Part shown: positions 1 through 7,579 of the stretch, piece after piece
How the letters are laid out: each line of letters begins with the position of its first letter
Position numbering within the stretch: the stretch's first letter is position 1
From: an uncultured Acidobacteriota bacterium
GTDB lineage: Bacteria; Acidobacteriota; Thermoanaerobaculia; UBA5066
Length of the DNA: 64,000 bases
Direction of reading: 5' to 3'
Assembly (NCBI GenBank): GCA_903845115.1
Contig: CAIMWE010000050.1
Coordinates: 47,650 to 111,649 of the forward strand
The notes under the pieces: generated by a model
Told to the model about the DNA's origin: nothing
Databases searched by the model: none
What the model saw: only the letters and a program-made list of their open reading frames with translations
Made by a program: the position numbers and the translations under genes

Positions 1-1
1 C

Positions 2-403
2 ACCTTCCACACGCAGAGCGACGGGAAGGACTCCTTCGTCAACGACATCAAGGACCACCGGATCCCCGTGGAGGGCCGCGACTACTGGATCGTCCGGCTG
101 AACCCCGGCGACGCGAAGGCCCGGGGCGTGGCCGACGGCTCCCTCGTGAAGGTCTTCAACGACCGCGGTGCGGTCGTCTGCGCGGCGAAGCTGACCGGCC
201 GGGTGGGTCCCGGCATCGTCCACTCCTACGAGTCGTCCGCCGTCTACGAGCCGAGCGGCGAGCCAGGGCGCTCCCCCGACCTCGGCGGCTGCATCAACGT
301 CCTGACGCCGAAGCGGATGCAGATCCAGAAGTCCCACTCGATCGCGGCCATGTCGTGCCTGGTCGAGATCGCCCCCTGGGTCCCCTCGGAGGTGCAACAG
401 TGA
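2..403 (+). CDS. athL: Pyrogallol-phloroglucinol transhydroxylase large subunit, 3' end (partial)
   Basis: Only the last 133 codons are inside the window; the 5' part lies upstream. This is the C-terminal molybdopterin-dinucleotide-binding domain of a DMSO-reductase-family enzyme, with features such as RDYWIVRLNPGDA and the GRVGPGIVHSYESSA stretch. The substrate assignment rests on the next gene, which closely resembles the small subunit of Pelobacter acidigallici transhydroxylase. That cytoplasmic enzyme isomerises pyrogallol to phloroglucinol in anaerobic gallate breakdown. The stop codon overlaps the small-subunit start (GTGA), so the two are translationally coupled. Another molybdopterin oxidoreductase substrate cannot be excluded from the fragment alone. 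Confidence 0.8.
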   Translation, partial: TFHTQSDGKDSFVNDIKDHRIPVEGRDYWIVRLNPGDAKARGVADGSLVKVFNDRGAVVCAAKLTGRVGPGIVHSYESSAVYEPSGEPGRSPDLGGCINVLTPKRMQIQKSHSIAAMSCLVEIAPWVPSEVQQ

Positions 404-1257
404 ATGGGACAGCGAAGGCGTGGCGCTTCGTCATTGACGTCGCGAGGTGCGAGGACTGCAACAACTGCCTCCTCGCCTGCAAGGACGAGCACGTGGGGAA
501 CGACTGGCCGGGGGTAACCGGACCGCAGCCCAGGAGGGGCGCACGCTGGATCGACGTCGTCCGGAAGGAGCGGGGTCAGTTCCCGCTCGTCGACGTCGCC
601 TACCGCCCGACCCCGTGCCAGCACTGCACGGACCCGCCGTGCGTGGCGGCCTCCGGAGGGGCCATCCGCCGCCGCGAGGACGGGATCGTCCTCGTCGACC
701 CCCAGAAGGCGAAAGGGCGCCGGGACCTCGTCGAGAGCTGTCCGTACGGAGCCCTCGAGTGGAACGAGGAGCTCCAGGTCGCCCAGAAGTGCACCCTCTG
801 CGCCCACCTGCTCGACCAGGGGTGGAAGGAGCCGCGCTGCGTCCAGGCTTGCCCCACTGGCGCTCTCCGCATCGTCCGGCTCGACGACGGGGAGGCCCAG
901 CGTCTCGGCGCAGCGGAACGGCTCGAGCCGCTCCACCCCGAGCACGGGACGAGGCCGGCCGCGCTCTACCGGAATCTCGCCCGCTTCGAGGCCTGCTTCG
1001 TCGCGGGAAGCGTCGCCGGGCCCGTTGCCGCCTTCCCCTCGGGAGCCGTCGAGTGCATTGCCGGCGCCACGGTCACGCTTTCCCGGGCCGGGCAGACGCT
1101 GGCCACGGCGACGACCGACGCCTTCGGCGACTTCAAGATCGACGGCCTGGCCGAACGGAGCGGGCGCTACTCCCTCGTCGTCGCCGCCGAGGGGAGGAGC
1201 CGAATCCTCGACGTGGAGGTGAAGGAGAGCGTCAGCCTGGGGGTCGTCCTGGTCTGA
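400..1257 (+). CDS. athS: Pyrogallol-phloroglucinol transhydroxylase small (iron-sulfur) subunit
   Basis: 285 aa; GTG start at 400 preceded by GGAGG and overlapping the athL stop. Twelve cysteines occur in ferredoxin-like groups: C17/C20/C23/C27, C73/C76/C81/C114 and C131/C134/C147/C151. These can hold three [4Fe-4S] clusters, as in the Pelobacter enzyme. The C-terminal part (about 215-285) is a separate beta-sandwich, transthyretin/Cna-B-like domain (GATVTLSRAG, DAFGDFKIDGL). This is an unusual appendage also known from the Pelobacter small subunit, and it separates this protein from ordinary DmsB/PhsB-type subunits. Known motifs of that subunit such as CEDCNNC, YRPTPCQHC and REDGIVLVDP are present. 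The protein acts with AthL in the cytoplasm and has no Tat or signal peptide. Confidence 0.88.
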   Translation: MNGTAKAWRFVIDVARCEDCNNCLLACKDEHVGNDWPGVTGPQPRRGARWIDVVRKERGQFPLVDVAYRPTPCQHCTDPPCVAASGGAIRRREDGIVLVDPQKAKGRRDLVESCPYGALEWNEELQVAQKCTLCAHLLDQGWKEPRCVQACPTGALRIVRLDDGEAQRLGAAERLEPLHPEHGTRPAALYRNLARFEACFVAGSVAGPVAAFPSGAVECIAGATVTLSRAGQTLATATTDAFGDFKIDGLAERSGRYSLVVAAEGRSRILDVEVKESVSLGVVLV

Positions 1258-1366
1258 GCTTCGACCCGACATTCAGCCAGAGCATTCCGTCGTCGCGGGG
1301 GCCGCGCTTGACCTCGCGGAAGATCGCGAGGAGATGGTCGGGGGCCTCGACGGGCGCCCACTCCAG
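1257..1366 (-). pseudogene. Decayed DNA methyltransferase fragment
   Basis: Read on the minus strand from 1366, one frame encodes about 36 residues including LEWAPVE, FREVKRGPRDDG and MLWLNVG. These resemble the conserved stretch of N4-cytosine/N6-adenine DNA methylases around (F)REVRRVLRDDGTLWLNLGD. No start codon or flanking domain remains in frame, so I read it as a remnant. It occupies most of the 306-base gap between athS and the HipB-like gene. The rest of the gap (1367-1563) is comparatively AT-rich and holds only a weak promoter-like sequence. Confidence 0.4.
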
Positions 1367-1490
1367 ACCAGATCGCCGGTCCCCACGAACGGGTGGAGGT
1401 CCCGAGAGTCCAATTTCCCATCTGCCCGGCCTAAGGTTGGCCCGCTACAACCAATACACCTACTTTGCAGACTATCTTTAGCCCTTCTGT

Positions 1491-1517
1491 TTGACGTCGT
1501 CACGGGAGTGATATAGC
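1491..1517 (+). promoter_or_regulatory. Possible promoter of the HipBA-like operon
   Basis: TTGACG (1491-1496) and TATAGC (1512-1517) are separated by 15 nt in the AT-rich stretch upstream of the HipB-like gene. The spacer is short and the match imperfect, so this is only a candidate. Confidence 0.25.
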
Positions 1518-1563
1518 CTTCTATTAGGCCAATACCGGCTTGACAGGCGTTTGGAGGCTCATA

Positions 1564-1929
1564 GTGGGCTCAACGTACGAATCCATGAACGACAGCGAGG
1601 TCGCACGCGACATCGCCGTTCGGCTCAGGGCCTGGCGAGTCGACCCGCGGGGTGCGGGTATCTCGCAGGTGGCCCTGGCGCGTTTGAGCGGGGTTGGCGT
1701 GACACCCCTCAAGCGCTTCGAGAAGACCGGAGGGACCACCTTGGGCAACCTGATCGGGATCCTCCGAGGCCTCGGCCTCCTCGATCGCCTGGAGACGCTC
1801 GTTCCCGATCCCGCCTCACCGGGCCCTATGGAGTTGCTGGAAGCGGCTCGAAGAGTGAAACCGCCCCGCACACGGGCTCCGAGGACGCCCTTGCCGGCCA
1901 GCAGCACGGAGGGCGTGCGCCGTGGCTGA
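1564..1929 (+). CDS. HipB-like helix-turn-helix antitoxin
   Basis: 121 aa. The GTG at 1564 follows GGAGG (1553-1557) at good spacing; an ATG at 1585 is an alternative. Residues about 30-65 form an XRE-type helix-turn-helix (ISQVALARLSGVGVTPLKRFEKTG), followed by a short tail. It overlaps the downstream HipA-like gene by 8 bp. That is the classic antitoxin-then-kinase order, in which the small DNA-binding protein neutralises the kinase and represses the operon. Base composition here is less GC-rich than in the catabolic operons, which fits horizontal acquisition. Confidence 0.72.
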   Translation: MGSTYESMNDSEVARDIAVRLRAWRVDPRGAGISQVALARLSGVGVTPLKRFEKTGGTTLGNLIGILRGLGLLDRLETLVPDPASPGPMELLEAARRVKPPRTRAPRTPLPASSTEGVRRG

Positions 1930-3271
1930 GCCGCTGGTCGTCGAGGTCAAGCTCTGGGGCAGGCGCGTAGGCGCGGTCGCGCCGCTCCAGGGAAGGCCCG
2001 GGTACTTCGAATTCCAGTACGCCGAGCATTTCTCCCGGTCCGGGCTCCAGCCTGCACCGCTCGAAATGCCGCTCGATGCCCGGCGACGGTATTCCTTTCC
2101 CGCCCTGGGCCGCGACTCGTACTTTGGTCTGCCGGGAATGCTGTCAGACGCGCTTCCCGATCGCTTCGGCAACATGTTGATCGACGAGTACATGGCCCGC
2201 CAGGGCATCAAACCGCACGAGGTCACCGCCCTCCAGCGCCTTCTCTATCTGGGACGTCGCGGGATGGGCGCACTCGAGTTCGAGCCCGCCATGCGATCGA
2301 TCTCATCGGCGGAGGGCGCATCGCCGCTCGCGATGGCCCTTCTGGTCGAGGATGCGCGCCGCGCGCTTCGCGGGAACATGCAGAAGCTGCGCCAGGACAT
2401 CATCGACGTTGGAAGCTCCGCGGGCGGGGCTCGTGCCAAGGCCGTACTGGGCTGGAACCGTGCCACGAACGAGTTCGTCTCCGGACAATTTGACCCACCA
2501 CCGGGATTCGAGCATTGGCTCCTGAAGTTCGACGTGGGCGAGAACAAGCAGCTCGGCACGACGGGCGGCTTCGGCCGGATCGAATACGCGCACTACCTCC
2601 TCGCAAGCGAGGCGGGCATCGACATGAGCGAATGCAATCTGCTCGAGGAGAATGGTCGCGCGCACTTCATGACGAAGCGCTTCGATCGCGTCGGGAACGA
2701 CAAGATTCACGCGCAATCCCTGTGTGCCATGGCCCATCTCGACTTCAACACGCCATCTGTCCACGGGTACGAGCAGCTCCTGCGCGCCATCCTCAAGCTG
2801 GGGCTTGGCGCCGAAGCGATCGAGCAGGCATGGCTTCGCTGTGCCTTCAACGTCGCCTTCGTGAACTGCGACGACCACACGAAGAATTTCGGCTTTCTCA
2901 TGGACTCCGGAGGCCGCTGGCGTCTCGCGCCCGCGTACGACATCTGTTTTTCGCACAATCCCGGCGCCGGGCGCTGGACGCGCCAGCATCAGATGCTGGT
3001 GCGCGGCAAGGCATGGGACATCACCGCGGAGGACCTCATCGAGCTCGGGCGCGCGTTCGGCGTGAACCAGCCCAGGGTGAAGCTGGACAAGGTGCTATCG
3101 GCTCGGGCCGATTGGCCGCGGGTCGCGCGGAAGGCGGGCGTGCCCGCCGCGCGAATCAAGGCGGTTCAGAGCATGCACCCCAGGCTGGTCGCACGGACTT
3201 CGCGCCCACTGGCGAAGCCAACCTCGCCGACCAGGAAAGGGCGAAAGGAGTCGAAGTTCCTATCGCCTTGA
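1922..3271 (+). CDS. HipA-like serine/threonine kinase toxin
   Basis: 449 aa, GTG start inside the antitoxin gene. Visible HipA-family signatures are the N-terminal couple domain, the glycine-rich loop SSAGGARAK (about 165-173), TKRFDR (about 251-256), the catalytic NCDDHTKNFGF block (about 315-325) and LAPAYDI (about 335-341). HipA kinases phosphorylate glutamyl-tRNA synthetase or other translation factors and induce growth arrest; the target of this one cannot be read from sequence. Length fits the family (about 410-450 aa). Its partner is the overlapping helix-turn-helix protein. All key residues are present, so it looks intact. Confidence 0.85.
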   Translation: MAEPLVVEVKLWGRRVGAVAPLQGRPGYFEFQYAEHFSRSGLQPAPLEMPLDARRRYSFPALGRDSYFGLPGMLSDALPDRFGNMLIDEYMARQGIKPHEVTALQRLLYLGRRGMGALEFEPAMRSISSAEGASPLAMALLVEDARRALRGNMQKLRQDIIDVGSSAGGARAKAVLGWNRATNEFVSGQFDPPPGFEHWLLKFDVGENKQLGTTGGFGRIEYAHYLLASEAGIDMSECNLLEENGRAHFMTKRFDRVGNDKIHAQSLCAMAHLDFNTPSVHGYEQLLRAILKLGLGAEAIEQAWLRCAFNVAFVNCDDHTKNFGFLMDSGGRWRLAPAYDICFSHNPGAGRWTRQHQMLVRGKAWDITAEDLIELGRAFGVNQPRVKLDKVLSARADWPRVARKAGVPAARIKAVQSMHPRLVARTSRPLAKPTSPTRKGRKESKFLSP

Positions 3272-3299
3272 CCGGGCCCTTGGGGTGTAGATTGGTGTC

Positions 3300-3809
3300 G
3301 TGCGCGAGATCGCCTTGCTCTTGAACGAGATGAGGAGCTCCGGGGTGATCCGGGACTATGCCCTCTTCGGGGCGCTCGCTCAGATCCGTTACACGGAGGC
3401 CGTCGCCACGCTGGACGCCTATGTGCTCGTCGAGGTCGAGGCCACGGGCCGACTCGACCTACTCGGCGCCATTTACGCCTATTGCGCGCAGCGAGGATTC
3501 CAGCCAGAAGGCGAGGCGATCCGGGTGGGTGCCTGGCCCGTCCAGTTCGTGCCGACCTTCGACGCGATCACGCGGGAGGCGGTGGAGACCGCCGAGGACG
3601 CTGATTTCGACGGCGCGCCTTTCCGAGTGGTCAGGCCCGATTACCTGGCCGTGATCGCGCTCGGCGTCTCCCGTTCGAAAGACCACGCACGCATTCTCGC
3701 CTTGCTGGAGTCGGGGGCCGTCAAGCCCGAAGAGATTGCGAGTCTCGCTTCGAAGCACGGCCTCGAAGCGAAGTGGCTCGCCTTCTCCCGGAGGTTCCTC
3801 GATGAATGA
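3300..3809 (+). CDS. Putative nucleotidyltransferase-fold protein
   Basis: 169 aa, GTG start. The N-terminal stretch (DYALFGALAQIRYTEAVATL) recalls AbiEii/DUF-type nucleotidyltransferases that start with a G-(G/A)-x-A segment. However, the expected D-x-D metal motif is not evident: only one Asp, in LDAYVLVEVE, occupies that area. No membrane segments are seen. It overlaps the following 63-aa ORF by 8 bp. A larger globular protein joined to a small charged partner suggests a toxin-antitoxin-like module sitting next to HipBA. Function is uncertain. Confidence 0.5.
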   Translation: MREIALLLNEMRSSGVIRDYALFGALAQIRYTEAVATLDAYVLVEVEATGRLDLLGAIYAYCAQRGFQPEGEAIRVGAWPVQFVPTFDAITREAVETAEDADFDGAPFRVVRPDYLAVIALGVSRSKDHARILALLESGAVKPEEIASLASKHGLEAKWLAFSRRFLDE

Positions 3810-3993
3810 GGCCGCCGCCGAGCTCGAGAGGCAAGGGACGTGGCAGCGAGAGCGACGCCTGCTCTCGTGGCCGGAGAAGGTCAAGATGGTCGAGGCGATC
3901 AGGGAGTCGATCGTCGAGCTGCGTCGAAATCGGAAGCGAGGGCCCCCGCCTCCGGGTGACGGTCCCACGTCGCCGCGCAAGCCCTTCCGATGA
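3802..3993 (+). CDS. Small charged hypothetical protein
   Basis: 63 aa; the ATG at 3802 overlaps the end of the preceding gene (ATGAATGA). It is rich in Arg, Lys and Glu, with a central amphipathic helix (EKVKMVEAIRESIVELRRNRK) and a Pro/Arg-rich tail. I do not recognise a domain. The tight coupling suggests it is the partner, perhaps the antitoxin, of the putative nucleotidyltransferase. Confidence 0.5.
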   Translation: MNEAAAELERQGTWQRERRLLSWPEKVKMVEAIRESIVELRRNRKRGPPPPGDGPTSPRKPFR

Positions 3994-4015
3994 CCCCTTC
4001 AGTCCAGACGTTCGG

Positions 4016-4215
4016 GAACCAGTCGGACTCGAGCCAACGACGCTGATCCTGGCGACGCCGAGCGAGCGCAGGGTGACAGCATCCAGCACCGGCTCGACCA
4101 GCCCGGACACGACGTTCACTGGCGCACCGATCGCGGCCGTCAGCCTGCCGATCTCCTCTGCGGCGCTGACATCGGGAACGAAGATGCAGTCGGCCCCGAC
4201 GGCTGGTGGATCGTC
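4016..4215 (-). pseudogene. Remnant of an isocitrate lyase/PEP mutase-family gene
   Basis: Read on the minus strand, about 60 codons give GADCIFVPDV, EEIGRLTAAIGAPVNV and LGVARISVVGSSPT. This is the pattern of PEP phosphonomutase/carboxyphosphonoenolpyruvate-type proteins (AGADCIFVPGV, APVNV, LGVRRISVGSGPT). Neither end continues in the family, so only an internal piece survives. Confidence 0.5.
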
Positions 4216-4476
4216 GACGAGCCGGAAATCCACCTGGGCTCCGAAATCACGGTGCCCGACATTGCGGGCTGGCGGAAGTCGCGCCTCCCGATCCTCCCTC
4301 GCGAGGCGTTCTTCACCCTGGCCCCCGACTGGATCTGCGAGGTCCTCTCGCCGTCGACCGCCCGGTTCGACCGTCTGAAGAAGCTGAACGTCTTCGCCCG
4401 CGAGGGGGTCGGCCACGCCTGGCTCGTCGACCCCGCCCCCGAGGCCTTCGAGGCCATGGACTTCCTGGCCCGCCCC
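4198..4476 (+). pseudogene. Remnant of a Uma2-family (DUF820) endonuclease gene
   Basis: One frame reads GWWIVDEPEIHLGSEITVPDIAGW, TLAPDWICEVLSPSTARFDR and FAREGVGHAWLVDP. These are hallmark segments of Uma2/DUF820 putative restriction-endonuclease-like proteins, including the E-V-L-S-P and W-L-V-D-P motifs. The N-terminus is missing: the frame runs into the antisense PEP-mutase remnant. The 3' side runs in frame into a transposase remnant, so it is a mosaic of debris. Confidence 0.55.
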
Positions 4477-4515
4477 CTCGCCACGGCCAGCCCCTCCGCC
4501 GTCCCCTCCCAGTCC

Positions 4516-4668
4516 GCTCTTCGCGGCAGATGGGCCCGGATGATCCACCGAGTCTACGAGGTCGATCCCCTCGTCTGTCCCCGATGCCAGGGTGTGATGC
4601 GCGTCGTCGGTACCCTCACCGAGCCGCGCGTGGTCCGCAGCATCCTCGACCACCTCGCTGAAGCCTGT
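4516..4668 (+). pseudogene. C-terminal remnant of a transposase
   Basis: In the same frame as the Uma2 remnant come RWARMIHRVYEVDPLVCPRC and VMRVVGTLTEPRVVRSIL. This resembles the C-terminal zinc-finger-like tail of IS91/IS801-type transposases (YEVDPLxCPxCxGxMRxI). No catalytic domain or terminal repeats are visible. It marks past mobile-element activity at this junction. Confidence 0.45.
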
Positions 4669-4777
4669 CAATCAGCCTCTTGGCGGCCTCGCGAAGACGG
4701 GACCCGGCACCGGCGGGATGAGAGCCCCGAGTCAGGCTCCGCGGTTCGTCCGCGGGGCCTTCTTCTTCCTCACGGAA

Positions 4778-4797
4778 CCCCCCGGCTCGAAGGGGGG
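4778..4797 (-). terminator. Possible terminator after the serine hydrolase gene
   Basis: Six C and six G residues (4778-4783, 4792-4797) can pair around an 8-nt loop just downstream of the minus-strand stop at 4825. A following T-run is weak. The rest of 4669-4824 contains no recognisable gene. Confidence 0.3.
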
Positions 4798-4824
4798 CCG
4801 CAACCGGTCTCGAGGCGGAGGAAT

Positions 4825-6405
4825 CTACAGATCTCCGACGGCGCTGATCAAGCGGGTCCAGAGCTCTCCGCCGCCGAGGCCGTTCGTGAGGACGACGACG
4901 CCCGTGCCGCGCCCTTGCGAGAGCTGGCTGTAGCAGCGGAAGCCGGTCCGGTTGGCGCCGCTGTGGTAGACGACGTCTCCCGAGACGGTGGTGTTGAGGC
5001 CCCAGCCGAGGCCCCAGAAGACCTCGCGTCCCCTCGCACGTCCCGGGCGCTCGATCACCTCCCTCGCCGCGGCGCGGACCTCGTGGCGGAGCATCGCAGC
5101 GATGGAGGACCGGGAGAGTCCGTGCGGCGTGGCCTCCTCGGGGGCGAGGAGCGAGGCGAGGTAGCGGCCGTAGTCCTTCGCCGTCGTGACGAGGGAGTAG
5201 GCCGCGCTCGCATGCCGGTACCGGGCCCGCTCGAGGCGGGTCCCGTCGGCGGCGTGGCCGGTCGCGAGCGCCGCGTCGAGGGCCGGCGTCCAGACATAGG
5301 AGGTGCGCGCCATCCCGAGCGGAGAGAAGAGCGTCCGCTGTGCGTACTCTTCGATCGGCGCCCCGGTCACCCTCTCGACGAGCTGCTGGAGCGCGAAGAA
5401 CGCCTCGCCCGAGTAGCTGAAGCGCGAGCCGGGCGGGAAGAGAACGGGGAGCGGCCCGTCCCGCTCTTCGCCCCCCTTTCGCCAGTTCGGGAGCCCGGAG
5501 GTGTGCGAGAGGACCATCCTGGGCGTGATCCGGAGTCGCTCGGACTGCACGGGGAGCGTGCCGTCGTCGGGGAGAGCGCCGTCGAGGTCGAGCTTCCCCT
5601 GCTCCGCGAGCTTCAGCACGGTCGCGGCGAAGACCGGCTTCGTCATCGACGCGGCCTCGAAGAGCGTCTCCTCGGTGACCGGCGCCCCGGTCCTCGCGTC
5701 GGCGACGCCCCACGAGCGCGTCCAGGCGACCTTCCGGTCCCGAAGGAGGGCGATGGAGACGCCCGGGACGTGGAGCTCGCGCATCAGGAGCGGGGTGAGC
5801 CGCTCGATCACCGCCAGGGTCGCCTCCCAGGAGGGGGCGTGGAGCCACGCGGACGGGTCGAGCCGCTCCAGCGCGAGCGCGGCCCCCTGCCGGACCTCCT
5901 CGTCGCGGTCGTGGAGGGCCTCGCGGAGCCCCGCGACGACTGCTTCCGACTTGACCCCTGCGGCGGCGAGGGCATTCACGCCGCACCAGCGGACGTTGGC
6001 GTCCGGGTCGGAGAGGGCGTGGACGAGTGCCGGCACGGCCGGAGCGGCCGCCGAACCGAGCTTCCCGAGCGCGATGGCGGCACCCCACCGGACCGCGACG
6101 GGCCCGGCTTCGAGCGCCCGGACGAGCGCCGGAACGCTCTCCTTCCCGATGCGGGCGAGAGAGCCGGCGGCGGCTCCCGCGACGAACGGGTCGGCGTCGG
6201 CGAGCACCCCGACGAGGGCCTCGACGCCCGCCGGGCCGCCCCTTCCGAGCCCTGCGGCGCCCCGCTCGCGCACGGCGGGGTCGGGGTCGGAGAGGGCCGG
6301 GAGGACCGCCGCCGGCCCAGCCGGGAGGTCGGCCGCCCGGACGGCAAGGGAGAAGGGGATCGCGAACGCCAGGAGAACGGCGCCCCTTGCCCGAGGGAGC
6401 GTCAC
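4825..6405 (-). CDS. HEAT-repeat serine hydrolase (beta-lactamase/class C-like)
   Basis: 526 aa. The GTG start at 6405 overlaps the upstream stop (GTGA) and is followed by a signal peptide (VLLAFAIPFSLAVRAA), so the protein is exported. Residues about 25-180 are HEAT/PBS-type repeats (LSDPDPAVRERGAAGLG, LSDPDANVRWCGVNALA). Residues about 190-526 are a serine hydrolase of the beta-lactamase/esterase family. The nucleophile motif is SMTK, with the YSG tyrosine motif and YHSG near the end. The family includes D-aminopeptidases, esterases and penicillin-binding-like enzymes; the substrate is unknown. It is coupled to the D-cysteine desulfhydrase-like gene, which may hint at D-amino-acid-containing substrates. 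Confidence 0.75.
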   Translation of the reverse strand: MTLPRARGAVLLAFAIPFSLAVRAADLPAGPAAVLPALSDPDPAVRERGAAGLGRGGPAGVEALVGVLADADPFVAGAAAGSLARIGKESVPALVRALEAGPVAVRWGAAIALGKLGSAAAPAVPALVHALSDPDANVRWCGVNALAAAGVKSEAVVAGLREALHDRDEEVRQGAALALERLDPSAWLHAPSWEATLAVIERLTPLLMRELHVPGVSIALLRDRKVAWTRSWGVADARTGAPVTEETLFEAASMTKPVFAATVLKLAEQGKLDLDGALPDDGTLPVQSERLRITPRMVLSHTSGLPNWRKGGEERDGPLPVLFPPGSRFSYSGEAFFALQQLVERVTGAPIEEYAQRTLFSPLGMARTSYVWTPALDAALATGHAADGTRLERARYRHASAAYSLVTTAKDYGRYLASLLAPEEATPHGLSRSSIAAMLRHEVRAAAREVIERPGRARGREVFWGLGWGLNTTVSGDVVYHSGANRTGFRCYSQLSQGRGTGVVVLTNGLGGGELWTRLISAVGDL

Positions 6406-7469
6406 GCCGGCCTCCCCTGCCGGCCGGGATCGCCGCCGGGAGGAGCGGGGCGGCGCGGGACCGTCTCGAAGGGGACGGTCTCGTCGACGGCTCCGTCGGC
6501 CGCGAAGAGGATCGGCAGCCCTCCCGTGTGGAGGAAGACGACCGGGACGCCGGCGTCGAGGAGGCCGGCGCGGGCCAGCGCGAAGAGGCCGGCCATCGAC
6601 TTGCCCGTGTAGTACGGATCGAGGAGGAGCCCCTCGAGCCGCGCGCAGGTACGGATCGCCTCCGCGCCCGATTCGGTCGGGACGCCGTAGCCCTCGTGGA
6701 ACCGGTCGTGGCACTCCAGAGGTCCCGCGCAGGGCGGAGGGGCGATCCCGAGGAGCGCCGCGCTCTCCTCGATCAGCTCCGCCGTCCGCGCCTCGACCTG
6801 CCGGGCCGAACGGGAGACGCTGATCCCGACGACGCGGGCCTCCGGGGCGAAGAGACGGGCGCCGAGGTTCGACCCGGCGAAGGTCCCGCACGAGCCGACC
6901 GCGGTGACGACCTGGAAGGAGGTCCCGACCTGGGCGGCGAGCTCCCGCATCGCCCGGACGTAGCCGAGAGCCCCCTCCGGGGTGCTTCCGCCGATCGGCA
7001 GGGCGTAGGGGCGCCTCCCCTCCCGCCGGAGCTCCCCCACCCACTCTTCCATCGCCGCGGCGAGCGAGTCGTTGTCGTCGTCGTCGAGGAGGTAGCGGAC
7101 CTCGGCCCCGAACAGCGAGTCGAGCAGGAGATTCCCGCGTCGCGAGGCGACCCTGGGTCCTCCGAGGACGAGCCGAACGTCGAGGCCAAGGCGGCGGGCG
7201 GCGGCCGCCGTCATCGCCGCGTGGTTCGACTGCGCGCCCCCGACGGTGACGACCACGTCGCTGCCGAGCGCGAGGACCCTGGCGAAGTCGTACTCGAGCT
7301 TCCTCGCCTTGTTCCCTCCCATCGCCAGGCCGGTCAGGTCGTCCCGCTTCACGAGGAGCTTCCCGAGGCCCAGGTGGTTCGCCAGCCGGGGCACCTCCTG
7401 CAGGGGTGTCGGCAGGCTGGCGAGCCGGACCCGGTCGACCGCGTCGAGGGCTTCGTCCAGGGATCCCAC
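6402..7469 (-). CDS. D-cysteine desulfhydrase / ACC deaminase-family PLP enzyme
   Basis: 355 aa. It is a fold-type II PLP enzyme: the Schiff-base lysine is in GGNKARKLEY, the phosphate-binding region includes GGAQSNHAA and a GSCGTFAG loop, and there is a C-terminal HTGGLP. These match D-cysteine desulfhydrase (DcyD) and 1-aminocyclopropane-1-carboxylate deaminase; sequence alone does not separate the two. Length is slightly longer than usual (about 330) because of a Pro/Gly-rich tail. It is likely cytoplasmic. It is co-transcribed with the downstream serine hydrolase by a 4-bp overlap. Confidence 0.78.
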   Translation of the reverse strand: MGSLDEALDAVDRVRLASLPTPLQEVPRLANHLGLGKLLVKRDDLTGLAMGGNKARKLEYDFARVLALGSDVVVTVGGAQSNHAAMTAAAARRLGLDVRLVLGGPRVASRRGNLLLDSLFGAEVRYLLDDDDNDSLAAAMEEWVGELRREGRRPYALPIGGSTPEGALGYVRAMRELAAQVGTSFQVVTAVGSCGTFAGSNLGARLFAPEARVVGISVSRSARQVEARTAELIEESAALLGIAPPPCAGPLECHDRFHEGYGVPTESGAEAIRTCARLEGLLLDPYYTGKSMAGLFALARAGLLDAGVPVVFLHTGGLPILFAADGAVDETVPFETVPRRPAPPGGDPGRQGRPA

Positions 7470-7579
7470 GTCGACTCCTCCCCGGAGCCGGCGACGAGGC
7501 TCCGTGCGAAGGGAGAATATCCGGAAGAACCGGTGTTCCTTGCTACGATCGCCCTCTTTTCCGGGGGTGAGGAGAGCCG

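Noticed and set aside
4015..4040. Apparent tRNA T-arm (CTCGAGTCC within a short stem) on the minus strand
   Set aside because: The stem could fold, but no acceptor, D or anticodon arms exist. The same bases code for ISVVGSSPT of the PEP-mutase-like remnant.
4252..6612. Long plus-strand open frame of 786 codons
   Set aside because: Only its first about 140 codons show homology (Uma2 and transposase remnants). The rest is the antisense of the serine hydrolase gene and is Arg/Gly/Pro-rich, as expected for a shadow frame in GC-rich DNA.
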